NCBI GenBank assembly: GCA_002340325.1
Contig: DDLV01000026.1
Location: 1 to 17,046 of the forward strand
DNA: 17,046 nt
Reading direction: 5' to 3'
Origin: Glaciecola sp. UBA2563
Lineage (GTDB): Bacteria > Pseudomonadota > Gammaproteobacteria > Enterobacterales > Alteromonadaceae
Shown here one piece after another: positions 6,580 through 13,641 of this stretch (positions are counted from its first letter, which is position 1; every line of letters begins with the position of its first letter). The translations under genes were made by a program, and so were the position numbers. Below the pieces are notes generated by a model. It saw nothing but the letters and a program-made list of their open reading frames with translations, ran no database searches and was not told the DNA's origin.

Positions 6580-7915
6580 AACGCATGTGCTCGTCGTAGA
6601 AGACGACCAGCAGCAACGTGAATTGTTGGTTTCAATATTGACTAATGCGCAGTTTCAGGTAACTAAGGCTGACAGTTGCGAAGCGGCGATCGTCGAGTTG
6701 AAGAAAAACAATGTTGAATTAGTTTTCTCTGACTGGAAACTACCCGGTTTAACAGGTTTAGAGCTGTTAAATTATGTCCGTCGTGAACAACCAAATCTTG
6801 GTTTTGTTATGGCAACTGCACATGGCACCATTAATCATGCTGTCGAGGCTATGCAGGCTGGATCAGATGACTACTTGGCAAAACCCTTTCAACGTCAAGA
6901 ACTGTTAATGGCATTGGAAAAAGCCAAACGAGCAAGTCAACTTCGCAACTCTAATAAGCACTTGAAAGAGGCGCTGGGATCGCAACAAAAACTGGTCAAC
7001 TTGATTAGTGTGAGTGCCAGTATGCAAAAAGTGCATTCGCGTATTTCTAAAGTTGCACCGACCAGTGCAACGGTGTTAATAACGGGTGAAAGCGGCACAG
7101 GGAAAGAACTGGTTGCGCGTTCTATTCATGATCTATCTAATCGCCAGCAGCATCGATTTGTGGCAATCAACTGCGGCGCAATTCCAAAAGACCTAGCAGA
7201 AGCGGAGCTATTCGGTGCTAAAAAAGGGGCCTACACATCAGCTGTAAATGATAAGGAAGGGAAATTCTCGTACGCGCACAATGGCACACTGTTTCTGGAT
7301 GAAATAGCCGAGTTACCGCTTGCGCTTCAGGCAAAACTACTACGTTTTTTGCAGGAGGGGACGATTACGCCGCTTGGCGATAACAAAGAACAACAGCTCG
7401 ACGTTCGAGTGATCGCTGCAACTCACCGAAATCTACCAGAGATGGTTGCAGCCGGACAATTTAGAGAAGATCTTTACTACAGGTTAAATATTGTCCCGAT
7501 CGATGTTCCTCCATTGCGAAAACGAAAAGAGGACATAGCGGTGCTTGCTGAGTTCTTTTTTCGAAAATGTTGCAAACAGTATTCAATCAGTGGCATTGAG
7601 TTTTCTAATAGTGCCATGGAAAAACTTAATCATTATGACTGGCCGGGTAATGTTCGAGAACTGTCTAATAGAATAGAGCGATTTGTATTACTGAACGACG
7701 TAGATGAACTTATAGTTGCGCAAGACACTTCAGGCGCAAATTATCAATCGGATTTTGAATTGCCTGAAAGGGGTATTGATTTCGAGCAATTGGAATACTC
7801 TTTACTGCGCCAAGCGCTGGAGCAAGCAGGAGGAAATCGGACGCAGGCCGCCAAATTACTAACCATGTCGTACAAAGCTTTTTTGTATCGGATAGAAAAG
7901 CACAAGTTAGGATAG
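6569..7915 (+). CDS. Sigma-54-dependent response regulator (NtrC family)
   Basis: This 448-residue cytoplasmic activator remodels sigma-54 RNA polymerase after phosphorylation. The receiver domain (about 6-120) has acidic residues E11-D12-D13, phospho-acceptor Asp55 and Lys105. The AAA+ domain has Walker A GESGTGKE (173-180), Walker B GTLFLDEI (239-246), and an arginine-finger region around REDLYYRLN (299-307). The loop that contacts sigma-54 reads GAYTSA (220-225), not the canonical GAFTGA. Phe to Tyr is commonly tolerated; Gly to Ser at the fifth position is less usual. The C-terminal Fis-type helix-turn-helix is at about 421-448 (GGNRTQAAKLLTMSYKAFLYRIEKH). It overlaps the kinase gene by 11 nt. 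Overall architecture places it with NtrC/ZraR/AtoC-type regulators; the target genes are unknown. Confidence 0.95.
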   Translation: MKDKTHVLVVEDDQQQRELLVSILTNAQFQVTKADSCEAAIVELKKNNVELVFSDWKLPGLTGLELLNYVRREQPNLGFVMATAHGTINHAVEAMQAGSDDYLAKPFQRQELLMALEKAKRASQLRNSNKHLKEALGSQQKLVNLISVSASMQKVHSRISKVAPTSATVLITGESGTGKELVARSIHDLSNRQQHRFVAINCGAIPKDLAEAELFGAKKGAYTSAVNDKEGKFSYAHNGTLFLDEIAELPLALQAKLLRFLQEGTITPLGDNKEQQLDVRVIAATHRNLPEMVAAGQFREDLYYRLNIVPIDVPPLRKRKEDIAVLAEFFFRKCCKQYSISGIEFSNSAMEKLNHYDWPGNVRELSNRIERFVLLNDVDELIVAQDTSGANYQSDFELPERGIDFEQLEYSLLRQALEQAGGNRTQAAKLLTMSYKAFLYRIEKHKLG

Positions 7916-7964
7916 TGCCACAAAGTAAAAATCAATAAAGTTCAGTAGACGCATCAAACTATCT

Positions 7965-7993
7965 TTTATGTAACAGTATTTTCTTGCTACACT
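7965..7993 (+). promoter_or_regulatory. Possible sigma-70 promoter for relA
   Basis: A weak -35 TTTATG (7965-7970) and -10 TACACT (7988-7993) are separated by 17 nt. Transcription would start near 8000, leaving a leader of about 160 nt before the relA start codon. The -10 is fair and the -35 poor, so the call rests mainly on spacing and position. Confidence 0.35.
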
Positions 7994-8101
7994 AACGGCG
8001 AATTCTGGCTTTTGCTATCTCCTCTCTAAGGCAAAACTCAGCAGAACCAAAATTGGACAGAGGTTATTTTCGCTCAGTTTGTTGAACAGTGCAGCAAACA
8101 G

Positions 8102-8153
8102 TTAAAAACGTTCGATAAACGCTAACCTCCTTTCGCATTGCGTTTTTAAAGGA
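8102..8153 (+). promoter_or_regulatory. relA leader hairpin next to the ribosome binding site
   Basis: A perfect 9-bp inverted repeat (8102-8110 with 8141-8149, 30-nt loop) ends within the Shine-Dalgarno AAAGGA at 8148-8153. That site lies 8 nt before the TTG start at 8162. Folding would place the ribosome binding site at the base of a stem, which could lower or tune initiation. A second weaker stem (about 8079-8102, GTTTG with CAAAC) lies just upstream. Function is inferred. Confidence 0.45.
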
Positions 8154-8161
8154 ATTTTCCA

Positions 8162-10312
8162 TTGGTTTCGATTCGACGAGTACATCAAGACCAACGACCG
8201 GCATTTGACGAACTAATTCAGCAGTTGCCAATTTCCAACTCGACAAAAGAAAAGTTGCGAACCATTTCAGATTCACCTGACATCCTTCTGATTGGTCAGG
8301 AAATGGTAGAAATATTGCACGACCTGCAAATGGATGATGACACCATGCAGGCGGCGTTAGTGTTTTCATATTGTAATATCCATCACCTTGACGAAGCACA
8401 AATCACTGAAAAATTTGGACAAAATGTCGCTTCACTGGTTATCAAGGTCAGGAAGATGGATGCCATCAGCTCGCTTCGTTCTCGTCAACATCAAGACAGT
8501 CAACAAATTGAAAAACTTCGCAACATGTTGCTAGCCATGGTAGAAGATGTTCGAGCCGTGGTAATAAAAATGGCGGAACGAATATGTACTCTGCATAGAG
8601 TGAAAAAAGAGGATGAAGAAACTCGCGTAGTGGTAGCACGTGAATGCTCGATGATTTACGCACCGCTTGCTAATCGACTGGGAATTGGTCAATTAAAGTG
8701 GGAATTGGAAGATCTTTCCTTCCGGTATCTGCATCCAGAAACGTACAAAAAGATTGCAAAACAGCTTCGAGAGAAACGAAAAAAACGTGAGCAGTACATT
8801 GTAGATTTTGTCGAGAATTTGCAGGCAATGCTGGACAAAGAAAACATAAAAGCTGATGTTATTGGCCGTCCAAAACACATCTATTCTATTTATAAAAAAA
8901 TGCAGAAAAAGCGGCTGAGTTTTGAGCAACTGTTCGACATAAGAGCTCTTCGCATCATCGCTGACCGTTTACAAGATTGCTATGCGGCACTGGGTACTGT
9001 GCATGCAAACTATCGACATATCCCTGCAGAGTTCGACGATTACATTGCCACGCCAAAACCGAACGGATACCAGAGTATTCACACAGTAATTATCGGTCCA
9101 GAAGGCAAATCTATAGAAATACAGATTCGCACAAACAAGATGCATCAAGATGCCGAATTGGGTGTAGCAGCTCATTGGAAATATAAAGAAGGCAGTGCCG
9201 GCTCAACTGCGACCCAAGATGAAAGAGTGATGTGGTTGCGACGTATCCTGCAATGGCAGGAAGAAATGGCAGACTCCGCCAGTTTGCTGGAAGAATTCCA
9301 AAATCAAGTGTTTGAAGACCGCGTATATGTATTCACGCCGCGAGGCGATGTCATTGATCTGCCAAGCGGTGCGACGCCTTTGGATTTTGCCTATTATATA
9401 CACAGTAATATTGGTCACAAATGCACAGGCGCAAAAGTAAACAATAGAATCGTGCCTTTTACCTATCAACTAAAAACTGGAGATCAGGTAAGTATACTCA
9501 CCAGTAAAAGTGGCAAACCGACGCGAGATTGGATGCATACGGGGTTAGGTTATGTTCACACGGCTAGAGCTCGGGCATCGATTCAGTCTTACTTCAAAAA
9601 ACTCGATAAGAAAAAGAATAAAGAAGCTGGAAAGGAACTTCTTGAGCGCGAACTATCAAAAGCTAATCTTCCTGGTAAAGATGTAGCGAAGCTTACCGAA
9701 CGCTTTAATGTTAAGACCTTGGACGATTTGTACGTTGCAATAGGTACCGGCGACACCAAAGTGATGTCCGTGATTAATGCCGTCCAGCAATTAGTTGAAC
9801 CAGAGCCTGAAGTGGTTGAAGAAACAACATTCAAGCGCAATCGACGCAAATCGGACGTATCGGGTGCTTCTCATGTTGTCGTTGAAGGGGTTGGTAATCT
9901 GTTGAGTAACATTGCAAAATGCTGTAATCCAGTCGCTGGTGACGACATTGTAGGTTTTATCACGAACGGCAAAGGGATCAGTGTACACAAGGCATCCTGT
10001 TCTCATCTCCAACACTTACTTGAAAAGCAGCCAGAACGCGAGATTGAGGTATCCTGGGCACAGGCCAAAGAAGCAATCTTTCAAACCAGAATCGTGGTGT
10101 TTACTATCGACCGCGATGGCCTACTTCGAGATATCACAACCGAATTAGCAAACTTGAGAGTCAATGTTTTAGGTGTAGACAGTGCATCTGACAAAAGCGA
10201 AGGCACTGCCTTAATTAAAATCTTGGTAGAAGTAAATAATAGTAACATTCTCAAACAAGCGATTCACAGAGTTCTTGGTGTAAAAGGCGTTACCTCTGTA
10301 TCCAGACAATGA
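8162..10312 (+). CDS. relA: GTP pyrophosphokinase RelA, (p)ppGpp synthetase of the stringent response
   Basis: RelA senses uncharged tRNA on the ribosome and transfers pyrophosphate from ATP to GTP or GDP to make (p)ppGpp. The 716-residue product is slightly shorter than E. coli RelA (744). The N-terminal hydrolase-like region (to about 180) lacks an HD motif (NIHHLDEAQ near 72-80), so it should not hydrolyse alarmone. The synthetase domain (about 235-345) includes GRPKHIYSIYKKMQ and carries EFDD (290-293), the signature of monofunctional RelA. TGS is at about 388-445, followed by a helical region, the Cys-containing CCNP...CSH segment (587-615) and an ACT/RRM domain to the end. The TTG start gives MVSIRRVH, matching the E. 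coli RelA N-terminus, and has AAAGGA 8 nt upstream. mazG follows 16 nt after the stop. Confidence 0.98.
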   Translation: MVSIRRVHQDQRPAFDELIQQLPISNSTKEKLRTISDSPDILLIGQEMVEILHDLQMDDDTMQAALVFSYCNIHHLDEAQITEKFGQNVASLVIKVRKMDAISSLRSRQHQDSQQIEKLRNMLLAMVEDVRAVVIKMAERICTLHRVKKEDEETRVVVARECSMIYAPLANRLGIGQLKWELEDLSFRYLHPETYKKIAKQLREKRKKREQYIVDFVENLQAMLDKENIKADVIGRPKHIYSIYKKMQKKRLSFEQLFDIRALRIIADRLQDCYAALGTVHANYRHIPAEFDDYIATPKPNGYQSIHTVIIGPEGKSIEIQIRTNKMHQDAELGVAAHWKYKEGSAGSTATQDERVMWLRRILQWQEEMADSASLLEEFQNQVFEDRVYVFTPRGDVIDLPSGATPLDFAYYIHSNIGHKCTGAKVNNRIVPFTYQLKTGDQVSILTSKSGKPTRDWMHTGLGYVHTARARASIQSYFKKLDKKKNKEAGKELLERELSKANLPGKDVAKLTERFNVKTLDDLYVAIGTGDTKVMSVINAVQQLVEPEPEVVEETTFKRNRRKSDVSGASHVVVEGVGNLLSNIAKCCNPVAGDDIVGFITNGKGISVHKASCSHLQHLLEKQPEREIEVSWAQAKEAIFQTRIVVFTIDRDGLLRDITTELANLRVNVLGVDSASDKSEGTALIKILVEVNNSNILKQAIHRVLGVKGVTSVSRQ

Positions 10313-10328
10313 AAGAGGGCAGGAAGCA

Positions 10329-10706
10329 TTGAGTGAAGACATAAACACTGCAATTGAAAACGCGTTTTCAATACAGCGGGAAGCAGCACGCTTGGGGTTT
10401 GATTGGGACGACGCCGCACCTGTTATCGACAAAGCGAGAGAAGAAATTGACGAATTGATGGAAGCTATACAACAGCAAGACATCGATAGTGTAAAGCGCG
10501 AATTCGGCGATTTGCTTTTTGTGATGGTCAATTTGAGTCGCCATTTAAATGTGTCGCTTGCATCATCTATTGCGTTGACGAATGCTAAATTTCAACAGCG
10601 TTTTGAACATGTCAAATGCAGAGCATTGGAAACCGGGACTGAAATGAAAAAATCTAATGTAGATGTCCTTGAGCGCTTCTGGATAGAAGCGAAAAAAGCA
10701 GAGTAA
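10329..10706 (+). CDS. mazG: Single-domain MazG nucleoside triphosphate pyrophosphohydrolase
   Basis: MazG hydrolyses (d)NTPs to monophosphate and pyrophosphate. The 125-residue product aligns to the C-terminal half of the two-domain E. coli protein (263 residues): ARLGFDWDDAAPVIDKAREEIDE, then REFGDLLFVMVNLSRHL, then ANAKFQQRFEHV-like TNAKFQQRFEHV. The EExxE (38-42) and ExxD (58-61) metal-binding motifs are intact, so the protein is probably active. The N-terminal MazG repeat is absent, and no remnant lies in the 16-nt gap after relA. The start is TTG with AGGA about 8 nt upstream; no in-frame ATG gives a sensible alternative. It is probably cotranscribed with relA. E. coli MazG is reported to lower ppGpp, which would fit this pairing. 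Confidence 0.88.
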   Translation: MSEDINTAIENAFSIQREAARLGFDWDDAAPVIDKAREEIDELMEAIQQQDIDSVKREFGDLLFVMVNLSRHLNVSLASSIALTNAKFQQRFEHVKCRALETGTEMKKSNVDVLERFWIEAKKAE

Positions 10707-10781
10707 ACCAATCTGCTCTCAAGCAGTATTTCTTGCCTCAAGAGCCGAAGGCGTAAACGTTCAAAAAATCGACAAAAAGCC

Positions 10782-10809
10782 TTTGCATTTTCGCTCAAAC
10801 CTGTATAAT
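10782..10809 (+). promoter_or_regulatory. Sigma-70 promoter of rplM-rpsI
   Basis: A perfect -10 TATAAT (10804-10809) lies 16 nt after a TTTGCA -35 (10782-10787), within AT-rich upstream DNA containing A-tracts (about 10765-10778). Transcription should begin near 10816, giving a leader of about 98 nt before rplM. This is the strongest promoter visible in the window. Confidence 0.75.
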
Positions 10810-10828
10810 TCGCGACCTGCCCAGTTAC

Positions 10829-10868
10829 AGGCACTTTTCAGTGTCTCATCAATAGGCTCGAAGGGGCC
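10829..10868 (+). promoter_or_regulatory. Structured leader of rplM (two hairpins)
   Basis: Two consecutive stems fit the leader RNA. The first pairs 10829-10835 with 10840-10846 (7 bp with one G-U, loop TTTC). The second pairs 10855-10859 with 10864-10868 (5 bp with one U-G, loop GAAG). They precede the rplM start by about 45 nt, with an AU-rich linker between. In E. coli the rplM-rpsI mRNA is repressed by L13 itself, so this is a candidate autoregulatory leader. Binding is not shown by the sequence. Confidence 0.4.
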
Positions 10869-10913
10869 ACAAAATTGATAAATATTTATAGAATTTAATT
10901 TCGGGTGAAACGA

Positions 10914-11342
10914 ATGAAAACTTATGTTGCAAAACCAGAAACGGTAGAACGCGACTGGTACGTAGTGGATGCAGCTAACAAAACGCTTGGTCGTCTTGCA
11001 GCTGAAATCGCATCTAGACTACGTGGTAAACACAAACCAGAATATACGCCGCACGTTGATACTGGCGATTACATTGTTGTGGTAAACGCTGAAAAGGTAC
11101 AAGTTACTGGTAGGAAAGCGTCTGATAAAATGTATTATTCACACTCAGGTTATCCTGGCGGGATCAAAGAAATAAGCTTCGAAAAGCTAATTGATAAGAA
11201 GCCAGAAATGGTACTAGAGAAAGCCGTAAAAGGTATGTTGCCAAAAGGTCCGCTTGGGCGCGCCATGTTCCGCAAGCTTAAAGTGTTTGCAGGACCTGAG
11301 CATACGCATCAGGCACAACAGCCACAAGTATTGGACGTGTAA
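10914..11342 (+). CDS. rplM: 50S ribosomal protein L13
   Basis: L13 binds 23S rRNA early in assembly of the large subunit. With the ATG at 10914 the protein is 142 residues and begins MKTYVAKPETVERDWYVVDA, the standard gammaproteobacterial N-terminus. An in-frame GTG at 10905 would add three residues, but it overlaps the Shine-Dalgarno-like GGGTGA, so it is less likely. Conserved segments KTLGRLA, RLRGKHKPEYTPHVDTGDY, VKGMLPKGPLGR and AQQPQVLD are all present. rpsI follows 12 nt after the stop, the usual rplM-rpsI operon. Confidence 0.98.
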   Translation: MKTYVAKPETVERDWYVVDAANKTLGRLAAEIASRLRGKHKPEYTPHVDTGDYIVVVNAEKVQVTGRKASDKMYYSHSGYPGGIKEISFEKLIDKKPEMVLEKAVKGMLPKGPLGRAMFRKLKVFAGPEHTHQAQQPQVLDV

Positions 11343-11354
11343 GGAGCGAATATT

Positions 11355-11747
11355 ATGGCAGAAACTCAATATTACGGTACAGGACGCCGCAAAAGTTCTA
11401 CCGCTCGCGTCTTTTTGCGTCCAGGTTCAGGAAACATCATAGTCAACAAAAGACCACTTGATGAGTTCTTCGGCAGAGAGACAGCGCGCATGGTCGTCAA
11501 ACAGCCACTAGAGCTTGTTGAAATGGTCGAAAAGTTTGATTTGTATGTAACCGTTAAAGGCGGCGGCATTTCAGGTCAAGCAGGCGCAATTCGCCACGGT
11601 ATTACTCGCGCACTGATGGATTACGATGAAGGTCTTCGCCCTGCACTACGCAAAGCAGGCTACGTGACTCGCGACGCGAGACGCGTTGAGCGTAAGAAAG
11701 TCGGTTTACACAAAGCACGTAAACGTCCGCAGTTCTCAAAACGTTAA
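11355..11747 (+). CDS. rpsI: 30S ribosomal protein S9
   Basis: S9 sits in the head of the small subunit, and its C-terminal tail reaches P-site tRNA. The 130-residue product has the normal length. YYGTGRRKSSTARVFLRPG is at the N-terminus, then the GGGISGQAGAIRHGITRAL segment, then the basic tail KKVGLHKARKRPQFSKR with the invariant terminal Lys-Arg. The start has GGAG 8 nt upstream (11343-11346). It is the last gene of the rplM operon and is followed by a strong terminator. Confidence 0.99.
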   Translation: MAETQYYGTGRRKSSTARVFLRPGSGNIIVNKRPLDEFFGRETARMVVKQPLELVEMVEKFDLYVTVKGGGISGQAGAIRHGITRALMDYDEGLRPALRKAGYVTRDARRVERKKVGLHKARKRPQFSKR

Positions 11748-11770
11748 TTCGTTTTACGGTAAACAAATTA

Positions 11771-11801
11771 AAAATACCCGGTCATTGCCGGGTATTTTTT
11801 T
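11771..11801. terminator. Bidirectional rho-independent terminator after rpsI
   Basis: An 11-bp perfect stem (11771-11781 with 11788-11798, loop of 6 nt) is GC-rich at the top and followed by a T-run. The complementary A-run before the stem gives a T-run on the other strand, so it could also stop transcription arriving from the minus-strand genes. It begins 24 nt after the rpsI stop. Confidence 0.95.
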
Positions 11802-11855
11802 GCGTGTTTTATATTCTGGTGGTATTAAGAAATTGCGTATGTTTTCGGTCGCATA

Positions 11856-12038
11856 TTAATGCTTTTCGGTTATGCAAGGAAGCTAGCTGCGGACATGTTT
11901 ACCTGTAAAAGACGCTCAATGACATCCATGTTCGCTAGGGCTCGCGGGGTTCTCGACACGAAGTGGGTGCGCTCGCACGCTTTTACATGCAAACATGCCT
12001 CCGCTTGGACGCTTCATCGCATAACCGAAAAGCATTAA
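11856..12038. repeat. 183-bp palindromic element with 20-bp terminal inverted repeats
   Basis: The ends 11856-11875 and 12019-12038 are perfect 20-bp inverted repeats, each starting with TTAA at the outer edge. Complementarity resumes inside: 11894-11911 pairs with 11980-11997 (16 of 18). The middle is GC-richer and holds CATCCATG at 11923-11930. No open reading frame of interest and no T-run terminator are inside. It fills most of the 312-nt space between rpsI and the convergent small membrane protein gene; the rest of that space holds the terminator and nothing else recognised. A related TTTTCGGT motif just outside (11842-11849) resembles the terminal repeat. It may be a non-autonomous mobile repeat or a structured RNA. 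Confidence 0.88.
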
Positions 12039-12059
12039 CCAGCGACTGATACAGCAATA

Positions 12060-12455
12060 CTACTGTGGTTGAGCCACTGGTGTGTTGGATATTTGATATT
12101 TTGCAAACAAAGCAACCGCAATGAAGAAAAGGCCAATGATATCGACCAACATTAAGTTGCTAATCGCGTTGTTCACCGGATAACCTGACATCCCCAAAAA
12201 GATGAATCCAACCATGTTGATGGCGACTAGCGAAAGTGCCAACTTTTGATAGCGCGGCACAAAAGCGGAATAGATAACGAATGCACCTAACATGCCCAGT
12301 AACAATGCTCTATGCCGCATTAAAATAATGGCGTCACTGGAGAGTAATTCGATGCCGTACGCCGATTCAATCCTTTCGGCGGATATGATGCCGAATAGCG
12401 GCAAAAAAGTGAATAGTCCGACGATCACTAAACATGTCATTAATAATTTTTTCAT
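12060..12455 (-). CDS. Small four-helix integral membrane protein of unknown function
   Basis: The 131-residue product has about four hydrophobic segments: residues 3-25, about 44-67, 70-92 and 99-118. The sequence between the first two includes ERIESAYGIELLSSDAIILMRHRALLLGMLG. That MRHRA-type segment recalls small membrane proteins often seen in marine gammaproteobacteria and sometimes mislabelled by automated annotation. I cannot give a function. The ATG has only a weak GGGAT about 12 nt upstream. It is transcribed in the same direction as the DUF368 gene, 154 nt downstream of it, and may have its own promoter. The stop lies 21 nt from the 183-bp palindromic element. Confidence 0.7.
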   Translation of the reverse strand: MKKLLMTCLVIVGLFTFLPLFGIISAERIESAYGIELLSSDAIILMRHRALLLGMLGAFVIYSAFVPRYQKLALSLVAINMVGFIFLGMSGYPVNNAISNLMLVDIIGLFFIAVALFAKYQISNTPVAQPQ

Positions 12456-12609
12456 AAAAAGTTTATCCCAAATAAATTTTGTATTGGCTGAGGATTTGTG
12501 AAAGAAGTGTTAGTAAATAAAACACCTTTTTACGTTTATTTTCAATTCACTTTACGTATTAGATCTAGTCAAAACGCATGATTTATAGAATTATGACCAG
12601 ATAAGAAAG

Positions 12610-13548
12610 CTACTTGTTCGATTTTTTGTCGCCAAATCGTTCAAGCAACAAGACCAATATCACCGCCGAAGACATTAATACGATACTTAGTAGAAGCTGA
12701 GAGTCTTGTCCAGTAATTTGCTCGAATTGTTGTGGGAGCAAGTTTCGTTCCGTTAACGGTTCTTGTTCGCCGCTCGAATTCGTGCGCCAGGTTAACGTTT
12801 CTTTCCAAGGCCAGATTTTAGGCAGAGTACCCATCATCAGGCCAATTAAGAATGACAAGGTCAGATCGCGAGCCTTTTTTAACAGAAAACTCAGTAAATG
12901 AGAAAACGTCAATAACCCAATGCCGCAACCCAGGCCGAACAGAAAGATAACATCCAGTTGAAAACCTTTGATTGCAGCAAGCACCGTCGTGTACATTCCC
13001 AGTAGTAACAAGATAAAACTACCTGAGATTCCAGGTAAAATCATTGCACAAATGGCAATGGCACCCGCCAGCATGATGTTGATTGTCGTAGGCTCCATCG
13101 TAATCGGATTTAGCATGGTAATGCTGTACGCAAAACCAACACCAATGACGAGTAATATAAATCGCGATATTGTCTTCTCACTCACTTCTCTACCAACGTG
13201 ATAGACAGACACAATAATCAACCCAAAGAAAAACGACCAAATTGGGACAGGGTGGTTTACAAGCAAATAAGAAATGAGTTTAGCCAGCGTGATAATACTG
13301 GTCATTATCCCCGCAAACAGTACAACCAAAAATGTGCCGTTTATGTGGTTAAATGCTGCCGATAAACCTTGAGATTTGATTATAGATAAAAGAGAAGGGT
13401 TAATTCTGCGTATGCTTTCTAAAAGCGTATCATATATACCGGTGATAAAGGCGATGGTGCCCCCTGAAACTCCAGGAACAACATCCGCTGCCCCCATTGC
13501 CATCCCTCTCAGAAAAATAGGTAAATGGCGTTCAGCCAAGCTTTTCAT
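12610..13548 (-). CDS. popT: DUF368 family protein, PopT-like undecaprenyl-phosphate translocase
   Basis: This 312-residue polytopic inner-membrane protein has about eight hydrophobic segments. DUF368 proteins (PopT) have been shown to recycle undecaprenyl phosphate across the membrane, returning the lipid carrier needed for peptidoglycan and other surface polymers. Family hallmarks are the N-terminal RGMAMGAADVVPGVSGGT (14-31) and a related LPGISGSF (171-178) in the second half, consistent with an internal duplication. The segment DLTLSFLIGLMMGTLPKIWPW is also typical. It begins 93 nt after the stop of the sensor kinase gene on the same strand, so it may be cotranscribed with the two-component system. 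Family membership is clear; the substrate is assigned from family knowledge. Confidence 0.88.
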   Translation of the reverse strand: MKSLAERHLPIFLRGMAMGAADVVPGVSGGTIAFITGIYDTLLESIRRINPSLLSIIKSQGLSAAFNHINGTFLVVLFAGIMTSIITLAKLISYLLVNHPVPIWSFFFGLIIVSVYHVGREVSEKTISRFILLVIGVGFAYSITMLNPITMEPTTINIMLAGAIAICAMILPGISGSFILLLLGMYTTVLAAIKGFQLDVIFLFGLGCGIGLLTFSHLLSFLLKKARDLTLSFLIGLMMGTLPKIWPWKETLTWRTNSSGEQEPLTERNLLPQQFEQITGQDSQLLLSIVLMSSAVILVLLLERFGDKKSNK

Positions 13549-13641
13549 GTATGCGAGTCCATTGATAATAGGTGAAGTAAGGTTGTACCAAATGGTAGCC
13601 TTTAACTGATAAATATTCTATCGGACAAAGCGCTCAATTAC

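Noticed and set aside
10313..10328. Hidden N-terminal half of mazG disrupted by a frameshift
   Set aside because: Only 16 nt separate relA and mazG, too short to hold any remnant of the missing domain.
10905..10913. GTG at 10905 as the start of rplM
   Set aside because: It would add three residues not seen in L13 and overlaps the Shine-Dalgarno-like GGGTGA; ATG at 10914 gives the conserved N-terminus.
11856..12038. Integron attC site or CRISPR-like unit for the 183-bp palindrome
   Set aside because: No GTTRRRY-type core sites, no integrase, and only one unit rather than spaced repeats.
12968..13201. Plus-strand frame opposite the DUF368 gene
   Set aside because: Antisense shadow; the minus-strand protein has clear family motifs.
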